Below are positions 11,826 to 22,700 of a stretch of DNA of 64,000 nucleotides, piece by piece. Each line of letters opens with the position of its first letter. Position 1 is the stretch's first letter. The notes beneath the pieces are model-generated. The model ran no database searches. It saw only the letters and a program-made list of their open reading frames with translations, and was not told the origin of the DNA. Both the position numbers and the translations under genes were made by a program. This DNA is from Heliocidaris tuberculata (lineage: Eukaryota > Echinodermata > Echinoidea > Camarodonta > Echinometridae), in the NCBI GenBank assembly GCA_025618425.1, contig CM046833.1:38135274-38199273 (forward strand), given 5' to 3'.

Positions 11826-13390
11826 ATTTAATGTGCGTCAATGGGCAATATAATGTAAAAAGTTGTAAAAACATGCCTATGTAGAATCCGCCATAGCTCG
11901 TCAGAATGAACCGGTACCCCAAAATTTTATTACATATTCTGAAAGCCTATGAGTTGTAGATTTGGATTCATGCAAAATTTTGGCCGATCGGATTTTGTGA
12001 CGTCATCATATTTGCCTATGACCTCAAAAATTTGATTTTGAAGAAATTACGTCATCATTTTTGTATTCATTTGACAATATTTCAGTAATAGATTTCAGTA
12101 ATAGATTGTTGATTTTCTTCCAAATTTTGATATGTTGTAGCTGAGACAATTCTCTACAAGATTAGTTGCACCATTTTTCATTTTGACAAAGACATCATGG
12201 CGTATTTTTGCGATTAAAGGAGGTATGTCAATTTTTCACGTGTATTTTGCGTGTATTCTCTATGGGACATGACTTTTTCTCAAATCTTGATTCTACATTT
12301 CCGTCTTCTTTGAGCAGTATCTCTGTTATTTCTGCTCCATTTTCTTCCAAATTTTAGTATGTTATAGCTGAGACTATAAGCTTTCACAATGTGCCCTCCA
12401 ATTTTTGATCAGATGTCGGGATCATGCCCATTTTTTAACTACAAAATGTGATTTCAGAATCCCGTATTTCGTTTACGTGTTATCTCTATTGGATATATTT
12501 TGGTCCATTGGTAAAGCACTTGCCTCCCATTCCGGCGACCCCGGTTCGATTCCAGGTGGGTCCATTTTTTTTTTTTTTTCACATTTTTTTTTTTGCCTTT
12601 TACCATCTTCTTCGACTAATCTAACATATACCATCACAAACAATGTAATAAACTGCCTAATTTTGCATGTTATGTCTATTGGAAAGTAGTGTGCAGTAGT
12701 TTGTGTACAATCTCATTCCCTGTCGTGTATCAAAGCTAAGGGGATAATCTCCCACATGTCCTGCAATATCAAATCGTCCAGTTCGTTATCACGATTTGTC
12801 AAAATCGGCTCAGTCAATTTTCTTCATATTTTCGTCAGTCATCAGTCCTAATAAGGTCAAGTTCCCACATCTTTTTCAAGGTCATCAGGTTATCGTGACG
12901 TCATCCAGGCGCCATTTTGTGAAAATCAAGTTCTGGTCATATCTTCATAACGAAATGTCATTTCTCTTTCATATTTGGCATGGTTAAGGTCACTGTCATT
13001 CCAGTCAAGGTCATTTCATTAAACGCGCGCGTACGCGTACGTCCGCACGTCCGTGTGCGCGCAAAATTTAGAAATGATCCAAATCCTCCCAAATTCATTT
13101 TGCATATGTTTTATGCCATTTCAAGCACTTTTCAAAAAATCGCCCAAAAAATTTAACCTGAAGGGGCGCTATGCCACTTAGGTTATCGTCATCAATATTG
13201 TTGTCATTATGATCATCATTATCAATACATGTATATCATTATCGTCATTTTCATCACTTATATGACCATCTTATCATCACTGTCAACATTATGATTATCT
13301 TGCAGAAATATTATTACATCTGACAAAACAATTTGCCACAGGGACAGACAGACCACCTAATTCGTCTTCAGTGACAAATTAAATTTCTAG
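11826..13390 (+). mobile_element. Non-autonomous Helitron-like element, copy B (5' truncated)
   Basis: From 'atgggcaatataatgtaaaa' (about 11838) onwards it is nearly identical to copy A from about 9488. It ends in the same hairpin, then CTAG at 13387-13390 followed by T. It lacks the left 500 bases of copy A. Copies A and B lie head-to-tail in the same orientation about 0.8 kb apart. Confidence 0.75.
12502..12564 (+). other. tRNA-Gly(CCC)-like sequence inside Helitron copy B
   Basis: Same tRNA-like sequence as in copy A, with the box B region GGTTCGATTCCAGG and a following T-rich tract. Two or three substitutions distinguish the copies. Confidence 0.6.
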
Positions 13391-13617
13391 TCTTATTTCG
13401 TGTTGTACTGACCTGTTATGTAATATAAAGTAAAAATGTTTTGGACTTTGATTGAATATGCCTTCTAAATGACTTCTGACTGAGTGAGTGATGATGGTTC
13501 TGATGTTTTGTTGTTTATGAGCAAGCATGCAAGTTGTAACATTGATTTTCACTGCACTCGATCACTCACATATTGAAAAAAACAAACATAAAAACCCATC
13601 CACGACACATGTATATA

Positions 13618-13858
13618 CCTATTAGGGGCAAATCCAAAGTTTTTTTGAAAAGGGGGAGGGGCACAAAGAAATTTCTGAGAACACTCCCAGCCCCCCTTCC
13701 CGAAAAAAAGACCATCTCCATTTTTGGTGCCTTTTAATTGAACTTTGGGCTCCAAAATTCAACTTACAAAAAGAAAATAGGTGTGTCTAATGAACAAAAA
13801 CATCTGTTGAGCAAGGAAAAAAGGGATACCCCCCCACTATCCCTGGATATGCCACTGA
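13618..13858. repeat. Possible hAT-like MITE remnant
   Basis: The right end reads ATCCCTGGATATGCCACTG, whose inverse CAGTGGCATATCCAGGG matches the terminus style of the hAT-like MITE at 59276. The left end (GGGGCAAATCCAAAG near 13625) is only a weak inverse match, and no target duplication was found. Confidence 0.35.
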
Positions 13859-13977
13859 ACTTTGACCCCTCTCTCTTTCTCTCTCTATATATGTTTTAAG
13901 ATTTAAATAAAAACATTCACACGTTAATTTTCGCTTAGTTGTGATTGAAAAATACAATAAGATTTTAAGCCCCTTTG

Positions 13978-14049
13978 AAGGTCATCTCAAGGTCAAGTCA
14001 AGGTCATTTCAAGGTCACTTCCAGGTCATTTGAGGTCATTTTGAGGTTA
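13978..14049. repeat. Minisatellite of AAGGTCA half-sites
   Basis: Seven to eight AGGTCA-like hexamers follow one another at 10-11-base spacing, three of them as TCAAGGTCA. The array is short and non-coding. Confidence 0.7.
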
Positions 14050-14369
14050 GAGAAGTCAGAAGTAACAAGGAAGATAAAATTCTCCCTCTATTAAATGTAG
14101 GTTCCCGTTCTGGTACCAGGAGATCAATTCCAAGTCAAAGAATTAGGATTCATGTAGAATATGGTATCAGGGTATCTACTGTTAACCTCAGTCACAAATG
14201 TTAGAATTGGGGCAAAAATATGTTCTTTTTCAATTCCTCGATTTGGACACTTAGGAATGGAATTTTGGAAAACCGTTTGCATATCCAGATACTACGGCAT
14301 TAATACTACCGAATAGCAGTGAAAACTCATTTTGGACATTTTTTGGCCTAAGGGCCCTTTTCTCACGTC

Positions 14370-15405
14370 GCGGCCCATATGTTAATTGACATCCTTGACA
14401 TTTGACATTACACCTTATAAGCCAAAAGTCTGATCACTTTATCTCCTCCTTGTCATGAATATAAAATAGTTGAGACATGGTGATTACAAAGGTAAAAAAG
14501 ATTAATTTCACATATAATGACCTCTATGACATGTCACCTTTGACCCTTTGACGTGAATATAAATCTAATCAGTTTGTCTCACTATGATGATGCATACAAG
14601 TTCCAAGTTTAAAGTTAATGGCTCAAATTGTTCAAGTATTAAGCAAGGCAAAAACCTGAAATTTCATGGTAAATGACCTCCATGACCTTGACCTACATTT
14701 CCCAAAATCTAATCAGATCGTCTCGATCCTATGGTGATACATACATGTACATGTACTACAGGCCTGTGAGTGGGGTTTCAAAAAAAGAGTGGAAAAAAAG
14801 CTGAAACTAGTTTACCCGATCTATTAACTTGTCTTCTACTTCTTATCTGACGTAATGCAGATTGAACAGCCGCCCACCCGCGGCCCGCCCGACACATGCA
14901 AGCAGCGTATACGTACAGTACATATATGGTACGTTGTTTTCCATTGGTTGCAAGAGAGCTAGACTCCGCTTGCACTTGCAGCTGTTTAGCTAAACTACGT
15001 TTCCAGCCGTTTAAAACCATTGAAGTAATGGTTGCTGATAAAATAGCGGAAATAGCACACGGGAAAAAAGCAGAAATTGGAATCGGAGAGAATAATAAAA
15101 AAAAGCGGATTTCCACTAAAAAGCGGAGATCTCACAGGCCAAGTTTGAAGATAATGGATCAAATGGTTCTTGATATTTACCGGCAATTTCAGAATTGACC
15201 TCTCTGACCTTTGACCTTTGACCTACGTACCCCAAAATCCAATCTGATCGTCTTCTTATGATGATACATACTAGCACCAAGTTTGAAATTCATACCTCAT
15301 GTGGTTCTAGAGTTATTGGGAGAATGAGAAAGCAGGACGGACGGACGGACAACAAGAAAACATAATGCCTCCAGCACCACCTTCGGTGGTGGGTGGAGGC
15401 ATAAA
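14370..15405. repeat. Interspersed DR1-rich repeat, copy 2, interrupted by a MITE
   Basis: Same family as 7195-8036, from 'gttaattgacatccttgacatttgac' to the GACG run and the GCCTCC/GGAGGC hairpin end at about 15367-15400. At 15205-15224 two TGACCTTTGACCT motifs overlap, giving three half-sites in a row. A MITE-like insert splits it at 14760-15139. Confidence 0.8.
14761..15139. mobile_element. MITE with GGCCTGTGAG terminal inverted repeats
   Basis: The insert starts GGCCTGTGAG (14761) and ends CTCACAGGCC (15139), a perfect 10-bp inverted repeat. Subterminal 'aaaaagagtggaaaaaaagc' and 'aaaaaaagcggatttccac' are also partly inverse. It interrupts the repeat unit '…catactag…aagtttgaag', so it is younger than that repeat. 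No clear target duplication is visible. Frames inside it (14778-15198) overlap on both strands and look like chance. Confidence 0.6.
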
Positions 15406-16565
15406 AAGTAGGAAAAGTAGGATTGCTTGAAAGTCTTTGAAAAATACTTTGGAAAATAGTAATCTTTGTTCAAAGTTGGCTGTCTTGCTGTTGGAGGCGC
15501 CATTCCTACAACACACAAATCATGACGTAGGCAGCCCAACAAGCGCATTACAGTCTGGGGGGGGGGCACTCAGTATATAGTGTGCAGTGGGTATGTGCTG
15601 CCGAGAAGACCCCCATTTTTACACTCAAATTTCCATTCCAAACCATACCATTTTTTTCTTGTTGAGAAAAAGAAGAGAAAAAACGTTCTAAAGCACTGCT
15701 TTTTTTTTCATTCCGTCATTCTGGCCCGCCCTGACCCGCTTGAAGAATATCATTTTTGGTGAAAAGTTGAAAACGAGTGTCATTCCAGGTGCTTAATTCC
15801 TCCAGGCTTTCCCCACTGCTTCCAATCCGGTACCAATCCACCCCAGGGAATTCAGTTTTCATTCATGCCGAGCGCATGCATGCGAATTAGCCAGTTTCGA
15901 AGCCCCCTTTTTTGGTCTTGCCAGTGGCACATACCTACCACTTTTGGGGTCGAGTACCCCCCCCCCCATCCCCCCGGTACACAGTGCGCATGCGCAATCC
16001 CGCAAAGACAATTCAATGCCAGATAGCTTCCTGTGTATGGTTTTGTAGCGTGCAGTGTACTGAGTGAATAGTTTTACAACTCAGTAATTTATTTTAGATT
16101 AATCCTTCTTTCACAATATCATTTGCGAAGGGTGCGTCACTACTGGTGCAATGTGTGGTCACACGGAGCAGCAGAAGCTCAGCAGAAGCCCCACAGTAGC
16201 GATTGCGCCATAGAAGCAAGATGCAATGTTTTAGGTGAATTTTATTCACAAGCATTTTCGGCATCAAATGGTGGGTGATTCCTCAGCATTTTCTAAAAAG
16301 TATTAATCAAAAACTGTCACACCCCTCCATGACTGGTGACATTACAGTATACTGTACTAATTGTATATGTACATGTACATGTCAGTAGCTACAATGTACT
16401 TTATAAAGGACGTTAAGAGCTCTTTGATGCATCCTTTCAAAATCAAACTGTTGTATTTTTAGCAAATTACAAAAAGGTAAACTGAAGTACATGTACTTGT
16501 AAGAGGAAAACAGTGATTAAAGAATTTTGTTTATCGAACTATTCTTTATGTATAAGTAAACTCAC
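15406..16565. other. Non-coding downstream region of the NACHT exon
   Basis: Includes a G-run and 'cactcagtatatagtg' block near 15555-15590, a C-run near 15958-15967 and other C-rich motifs of the kind seen at MITE ends. No leucine-rich-repeat exon was recognised on the minus strand, where the rest of an NLR would be expected. Confidence 0.4.
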
Positions 16566-18280
16566 CATAGGTGGTCTAGTGAATGCATAACCTGATACAG
16601 TATGTGCTGTCATGTTTGAGTTTATCGTCAGCCTCATCTGTGATGAAACCCTTTCCTTCACCAAGGCGGCTACATCTAGGTCCTGACTCTCAAAGGCTAT
16701 ATCAACAATGATATCTCTGTCCCTTCCAGACATGTCTGACTTCAGAAGCATGGAGTTCATTACATGGTTTGCAATACTTTTGCTTTGTGACACAGTGAAG
16801 TAAAGGAGATACCTAAACTCCTCCTTCCTAGGCAGCACTTCCTGCTCAATTAGCCTGTTAAATTCATTACTATCTGATTTATACAGGGAAGCAAGATAGA
16901 CACCAGCCATGTACTCCTGAAACAGTTTGTGAGGGAAAAAGACTGGCAACAGCATATGAGAATTCCTCTGATGTATGTCTATGGTAGAGGTAATTCTGTC
17001 CTCCTGAGACAAAATACCCACCCGACAGGCAGTGTCCTTGGCTTCTGTGCATATTTGGAAATCATCTTCGCTAAAAATCAAGGTATTTTCTAGCAGACCA
17101 TTGAAAGCCTGTTTGGCTATTGGTTCAAGGAGCTTATCGATTTTTTTCAGATAGGCATTGAGTGATGGGCTGCCTACTTTCTTGATCTTTTTCTGAGCAT
17201 AATGTTCCTTTAGAAAATCAGTCATTTTCTTAAATATTTGAGAAAATGTTTGCAGTGTTTTAATTTCTTTCAGTTTTTGCTCATCAAGTTCTTTCCACAT
17301 GAGACACAACATGGCTATATAGATAGGATAGTGGGCCATGTTTTCAGATATGACATCATTGTCATTGGTGAACTGGATAAGCTGATTTGCTCTAGTAACA
17401 TTGTTTCGAAAGTATTTGTGAATGTAAACTGATAAATTCTCTCTGCTGAAACCCTCAACATGAATGAAGGTGTACAAGTTCATTAAGTCACCATCTGATC
17501 TTATTTCTACTGCTCTCCATGGGCGAGTTGTCACTAAGACTGGGCAAGAGGCCAATTGATCCGAACAAAGAATCTCTACAAGTCCAATATCAGTTCTGTG
17601 GGAAGGGCCTCCATATGCCTCTGAGGAGTCGACTCTTGGCTGAGATGGCCGAAGTTGCATCTTATCATTAGACTGTGTCTGGCGACAGTCTGAATGGGAA
17701 CCGTCTTTGTCTTCCTTTGTGACTTTGCTGCTGAATTCATCTAACCCATCACAGGCAATAAAAACCTTGTCAGGATTTGACTGGATATACTCGGCTAGCT
17801 GACAAGCTGTAGCTGGGTTATTCTTGGCCAGATGAGACTTTGCAATCTGACCAAGAGTGTACTGCTTGGCATCACGTAGAGGGACAATCAAAACCCACAC
17901 AAAGTGACTGAAATGCCTCCCTTCAATCCAGTCCCAGGCAATTTTAGCACACAATGTAGTTTTCCCAGCTCCTGCCTCTCCCTGAACCATAAGCCGCCTG
18001 GGAAACTCTCCATTGACTTTAAAGTCACAAAAATCTTTATAATCTAGTATTTGCTTGCCAGTTCCATCCTCTTCTTCCAAGACAAGGTTTGTGTACAGTT
18101 TTTCAAACCCCACAAGGGAAGCAGGATTGAGAGGGTCAGCTCTGATCTTACAAAGAGTTGACCGGTATTTGGACTTGAAATCCTTTGCACATCGTTCAAT
18201 TAGTTCAGGAGAAAGTGGTTCAGTCTGAGATTCAGCTGAAAGAGGTTGGGTCTGTGATTCTGGTGGTCTTGATGGCCTTC
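16566..18280 (-). CDS. NACHT-domain exon of an NLR-family gene
   Basis: This large exon encodes about 571 residues of an NLR (cytosolic innate-immune receptor ATPase). It opens after a good acceptor (TTTTAG, 18281-18286) and closes at CCTATG before GTGAGT (16560-16565). Read through, the frame would stop at 16539, so that tail is probably intronic. About 55 residues precede GFEKLYTNL. Then come Walker A GEAGAGKTT (about 17955-17981), Walker B VFIACDGLDEF (near 17740), sensor-1 region CPVLVTTRPWR (near 17530), the NACHT-associated VEGFSRENLSVYI, and a helical tail with FPHKLFQEYMAGVYL. The low-complexity KVTKEDKDGSHSD segment sits after Walker B. The exon starts in a phase that continues from the Death-domain exon at 21306-21595. 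No leucine-rich repeats were found, so the gene continues outside the window, is degenerate, or has exons I missed. Confidence 0.9.
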
Positions 18281-18659
18281 CTAAAATACATGGAGTACGA
18301 TGACAAGAAAATCTTAAAAACGTTAATGTATTTCACATTCAGCTGATCTATGTAAAGATATTTTGATTCATACATCATACATGTGAAAAAAATGGTTGTT
18401 TATGATGTGGAGTACTGCTAAGTCTTAATCTTCAAAATCCAACATGTATACATGTCTGAATTTCATTGATTTCATTAAAGGGTACCTAACAATCACAACA
18501 AAATATTTTACGCTGTACATGTATATTTATAGGGTATTTATGTCTCTGTACAATCTTTAATATATAAGCTTCAAATATTACTTTTATAAAGAGATATTGC
18601 AGGTGTAAAATACACTCTCAATAAACATAGAAGTGACTTGTGAGTAGACTAGTTGATGT
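18281..18659. other. Intron sequence
   Basis: AT-rich sequence between the NACHT and Death exons of the same minus-strand gene. No feature seen. Confidence 0.4.
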
Positions 18660-18802
18660 ACTCATACAGGGATCAGGATCGCTTACAAACTGACTCTGAG
18701 CGGACCCGAATCTCAGTCACAACTTTCGGATGGTGATGTTAAAGGTCGGTCCCAGACGTAAATAATCATATTTGATTGATACACATCTGTAAAAACCCAA
18801 TT
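18660..18802 (+). mobile_element. SINE fragment (same family as 54528-54690)
   Basis: From 'gcttacaaactgactctgag' through 'ctttcggatggtgatgttaa', 'ggtcggtcccagacgtaaat' to 'ctgtaaaaacccaatt' it matches the reverse complement of 54528-54650 at about 85-90% by eye, then ends in an ACAC-rich tail. The 7SL-like head of the other copy is missing or degraded. It sits in the intron of the NLR gene. Confidence 0.65.
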
Positions 18803-19439
18803 AGACACACAACCATACAGGATGGATAGGGTGCACACGGAGCTCAAGTCTGACTTGGGTTCTGTACACCGGGTTTACGTTATCCTTTATTTTCTAAAGT
18901 AAAGTAAAGAGTTTGGAGGTTGATTTTATACATTCTTACTGTATACAGAGCTGCCAACCTTTGGAAGCACAAATTAGTACTCAGCACCTCCAAAATTAGT
19001 ATTTTTCCTTCAAAATTCGTATTTTTTTCAACCGGCCCTCTTTTCAACTATTTTAAAAGCTAATTATGTCTTAACGCAACAAAAATGCATACCATGAGGT
19101 AAATATTTTTGCTCTAAATTAATTTTTTAAAACATTACATTCAATTGTACATGTTCATCTAAATAGCTTGGGCGAACGAAAATCATTCTTCCGATTGGTA
19201 GCTTAGTTCAAATTATTGTTATTTTGTGGCGTCACTGGCGTGGATAATATTTGTTTCCTAAAATTATGGAGGGGGGTTTTCTTCACAGTTTCTTCTATAT
19301 TTTATATTTTTTCAGTGAGAGGATTGTTGACCATTGCTTTTGATATATTTGACCTACATTTTTCTTCGTTCTTCCCTCTTACAGAAATATTTTTAAAAAC
19401 TTGTTATTATCATTATTATTCCTTCTCTTAATTCTGAAG
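18803..19439. other. Intron sequence, no gene recognised
   Basis: AT-rich sequence. The right part (from about 19216) may include decayed upstream coding sequence of the truncated CR1-like copy that follows, but I cannot align it. Confidence 0.35.
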
Positions 19440-20276
19440 TAATTTCACAATTACCATATTTGTGCCTCGATTTTTTTAAAGGCATAAAAGCTCTCTTTTC
19501 ATTTTATATTTTTTTCTCAGTCTTACTTGATTACCATTTCATGATTACCCAACTAGACGGTCTAACGAGTTTCACCTACCACTCTTTAGAACTTTATTAG
19601 CGAAGAAGACATTTATATATGATGGTCCTAGATTTTGGAATTTTTTAAGTGAAGATATTAAAAGTAGTCCATCCCTAAATTCTTTTAAGAAAAAACTAAA
19701 ATTATTTTTGCTCAAATCTTATAGTAATATACAATAATTACCTGATAACAGCTGATATCTCTCTTATTTTTTTTATTTTTTTATTTAGGTCTTCATCATC
19801 TGCTCATTTAATTGAATATATATTTGGTCTTATGATCTTAACTTGCCAGAATCACCATATAACTACCTCCTTTTTCGGTCAAGATTTGTCCTGCTCCCCC
19901 CCCCCCTTTTTTTTCTTTTTCCTTTTTCCTTTTCTTTTATCTCTTTTCCTTTTCCTTGTCGTTTCGTGTTTGTTTGTTGTTCTGTAATACTGTTTTGTGT
20001 TTTCCAAGTCTTCGTAGGCACAATTGGAAACAATACTATTTTCCCTGGGGATCCACAAATTACAAGCCCGGCTTTTTAGTGGATCCCCCACATTTCCTCA
20101 GAAATTATGAATTTCTTTTAATAATTCATTATAATAATTTATTTATATGTTTAGTGTACTTGTACACTTACTAAGAAAAAAATGAATTTGTACATATGTT
20201 TTTCATATTTTCTGTTATGATATCTGTAAAGCCAAGTTTCTGTTGGAAATGAAATAAACATGAATTTGAATTTGAA
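19440..20276 (+). mobile_element. 5'-truncated CR1/Jockey-like retrotransposon
   Basis: The plus strand at 19543-19737 encodes YPTRRSNEFHLPLFRTL, then LLAKKTFIYDGPRFWN and FKKKLKLFLLKSY, ending at TAA. This lines up with YPTRQSSLFHLPHTRTL and LLAQRNITFSGPKYWN of the element at 346-4335. A 3' UTR of about 540 bases follows, with AATAAA at 20251 and a GAATTT-type repeated tail (20261-20275). It is a dead copy in the NLR intron, on the opposite strand to the gene. A chance minus-strand frame at 19879-20091 is a shadow. Confidence 0.85.
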
Positions 20277-21305
20277 AAAACTTGCTTTTTCATGATTTTA
20301 TTTTTTGATAATTCTTCGAACGCCAAGTTTTCATTCCGGAATAAATTTCAGTGAATTGTTTCAATTATTTTTATATTATTACACTGGATTTAAATATGCA
20401 GTAACCAGCAATAACATGTACATATTTTCTGTCCCTAAATACTCCTCTTGCAGCTTGCTATTAACAGCGTTGTACACACACAGGCAGTCCGACATTCATG
20501 TACACACACTACACACCACACACACACACACACACTGATAATGGGTCCATGGTTATACCAAGCTCCTTGGTATAACAAAGTGCATTCATATTCCCTACTG
20601 GTGCATGCTGGCTTCGTTTTGGGGGCCGAGTAGCAGCGCTAGTATGACTGGAAGTTCAAAATTTCACCCATTCTGGTGCCGATTCCAAGGGTCTTATGTA
20701 TTATCACACAACAGAATCGACTCTCGGAACCGTGGAACCACTGAGCGCAAGTACTCGACTCTCTACATCATAGTGTCGACTCCTCGGTTCTCGGAACGGT
20801 TGGCAGCTCTGTGTATACGATTTAATTTTCTAGATGACTTGTACCCTTTAATGAATGTATGTGCATGATGTAGTATTCAATAATGATGTATATTTTAACA
20901 CAGATTATTTAAACGTAAAATCTTAATATTATGAACATTTATCAATTAAATATCATTAAAGCATTACTATTACATCATTACAACTATTATCAGTCTATTA
21001 CAGAAATGTAGGGTTTCCCAATAATCATGAAGTAACAAATTTTATAATGGAATGTTACAAAAGCATTTTCAATAGAAGAATGCAAGCACGTAAAGCAGGT
21101 GTACAAATATAAATGAAAGTGCTACATTGTTGCCAACAAAATGTCTAGGATGAATAAAAACATGCGGCCGGATAAAATTTGAACTTCTGTTGGAAATTGG
21201 AACAAAAAGCAGTTGCTGTCATACTGGTACATACATGTAAAATGACTTGTCTTGAACAGTTTTAGGCATAATATTTCAGGTGCAAAAAGTGCCTTTATAA
21301 TTTAC
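20277..21305. other. Intron sequence with CA repeat and hairpin
   Basis: A (CA)n microsatellite lies near 20500-20536. Shortly after it is a perfect 11-bp hairpin with a 3-base loop, GTTATACCAAG-CTC-CTTGGTATAAC (about 20552-20576). Short plus-strand frames here have no recognisable domains. Confidence 0.5.
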
Positions 21306-21595
21306 CTTTGCTGTTTGGAAGTAGACGTCCATTGCGTAATCTGTCTGACAAGTCACCCAAGTCATTCTCTCCAAGTTTGTCTGCCAAAACTTCTCTTTTG
21401 TTTGTGTATGGAGGTTGCTGCATGGCATTCCATTTCATGAATACATTCAGTAATGCATTGGTGTAGTTATTCAACTTCTCAATCAGGGTCGCCTCTAGGT
21501 GTGCATGGGGGATCCCTAGAGATATCCCTACAGCAATGTAGTAAGATGGGTGGATATCCCGGGCCAGCTTCAGGAACTCCATTTCACTTATAGTA
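21306..21595 (-). CDS. Death-domain exon of the NLR-family gene
   Basis: The 290-bp exon is bounded by a strong acceptor (TTTTTGTTTTGCAG, ending at 21596) and donor AAAG before GTAAAT (21300-21305). It encodes about 96 residues, from ISEMEFLKLARDIHPSYY through SLGIPHAHLEATL to NVFMKWNAMQQPP and LGENDLGDLSDRLRNG, the helix pattern of a Death domain including the LGI and W positions. Death domains link NLRs to signalling partners by homotypic binding. The exon ends after the first base of a codon and the NACHT exon at 18280 starts with two bases that complete it, so Death-NACHT joining keeps the frame. It starts with one base that completes a codon, the phase left open by the 2A-like exon at 42247. 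Death-NACHT is the standard sea urchin NLR architecture. Confidence 0.8.
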
Positions 21596-21681
21596 CTGCA
21601 AAACAAAAATAAACAATTTATGAATTGTGGTTACTTTGGAAAATCTAATGGATTGAAAAAATTGAGCAAATTCAGAAGGAC

Positions 21682-21844
21682 CTGGGCCCCGTTGCATAAA
21701 ACTTACCATTAACGGTAACTTTGCTATCAATGGTAACTCCCATGGAAACCTTGATTTTGATTGGCTGTTGAGTGATGTTACCATGGTAGTTACCATTGAT
21801 AGCAGAGTTACCATTAATGGTAATTTTTATGCAACGGGGCCCAG
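21682..21844. mobile_element. 163-bp palindromic MITE (CTGGGCCCCGTTGCATAAA ends)
   Basis: The two arms are near-perfect inverses over about 68 bases: CTGGGCCCCGTTGCATAAAA at the left and its inverse ending GGGGCCCAG at 21844. Inside, 'ACCATTAACGGTAAC' and 'ATCAATGGTAAC' words are mirrored. There is no coding capacity. No clear target duplication (left flank aaggac, right flank atattc). It lies in the intron upstream of the Death exon. Confidence 0.75.
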
Positions 21845-21964
21845 ATATTCAATTTGAAACTCCATAATACAACAATCTTCATTTGTGAAAAGATTTCAGT
21901 TTCCTATCTTTTCTGTAAAATTCCCTGACAGGATATGTAATACATTATCCGATTGACAAGCCTT

Positions 21965-22335
21965 TTGGGGGTATTCCCCTATACAAATTTTGGTTCGCTT
22001 ATTGGAAAGCTTGCCGCAAGTGTGCCCGCAAGCTTGCGGTATGCTTGCGGCAAGCTTGCAGTATGTTTGCGGCAAGCTTGCGGCAAGCTCGTTTGTACCA
22101 AATATGTAAATTAGCTGCAAGCTTGCCACAAGCTTGCGGCACGCTAGTCTAGTTCTGGACGTTTTTAATTATTTTGTCCGTAAAACCATGAAGCTACAAC
22201 CCCGTGTGCGTGCACTCAACATAGAACGGTGCGAAGTCTACTGATTCACTCTCCCCACAAATTCACCTTCCCCGAAAAAACGTCCAGGATTTTCCAGTAG
22301 TCCTTGCAAAGGGTTCAAAAGTTCACTCCACATGT
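21965..22335. repeat. AAGCTT-minisatellite repeat, copy 1
   Basis: Starts with 'ttcccctatacaaatttt', then degenerate GCAAGCTTGCGGCAAGC units, then a unique segment ('gtaccaaatatgtaaattag', 'tagtctagttctggacgttt', 'ccccacaaattcaccttcccc'). The unique segment is inverted at 31540-31760 and the left terminus recurs inverted at about 39330-39350. Non-coding; it gives spurious frames rich in QACGKLAASLP. Confidence 0.7.
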
Positions 22336-22436
22336 TACGCAATCATCTCATGAATATTCAATCTTCCTCCTGAAAGATCGATCCAACTTGGAGAGGAATG
22401 TCATGTGTGTGTGTGTGTGTGTGTATGTGCGCCCAT

Positions 22437-22700
22437 TTAAAGCGATGACATAGGCATGAACTTTACATTCGGACCGATGACACACAGCGAACCGATGACG
22501 TCATCGGTTGGCAGACCTGCGCAGTTAGACCCAAATTACATGCTTTTGCATATAGGGGTAGGTCATCAGTTAGTATTACGCGAACAAGTCGTCGGTTGTA
22601 TAGAAACATTTCAGACGGGTCATCGGTTATGCGGTTGAATTCTACACACACAGGTCATCGGTTATGCGGTCAAATTCTAGGTTGAAAAAGATGTCATCGT
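22437..22700 (+). repeat. ACCGATGAC-array repeat, copy 1
   Basis: About eight variants of ACCGATGAC or its inverse GTCATCGGT occur in 250 bases. The centre of one pair is the perfect 20-base palindrome AACCGATGACGTCATCGGTT (22490-22509), with a TGACGTCA core. The whole block is repeated in inverted orientation at 43240-43530. It is followed by a GT microsatellite (about 22717-22752). Confidence 0.8.

Noticed and set aside
14778..15198. Overlapping frames of 100-112 codons on both strands
   Set aside because: They fall within a MITE with inverted ends and have no domain signature.
1..16500. Search for leucine-rich-repeat exons continuing the NLR gene
   Set aside because: No LxxLxL-type repeat was found on the minus strand left of 16566.
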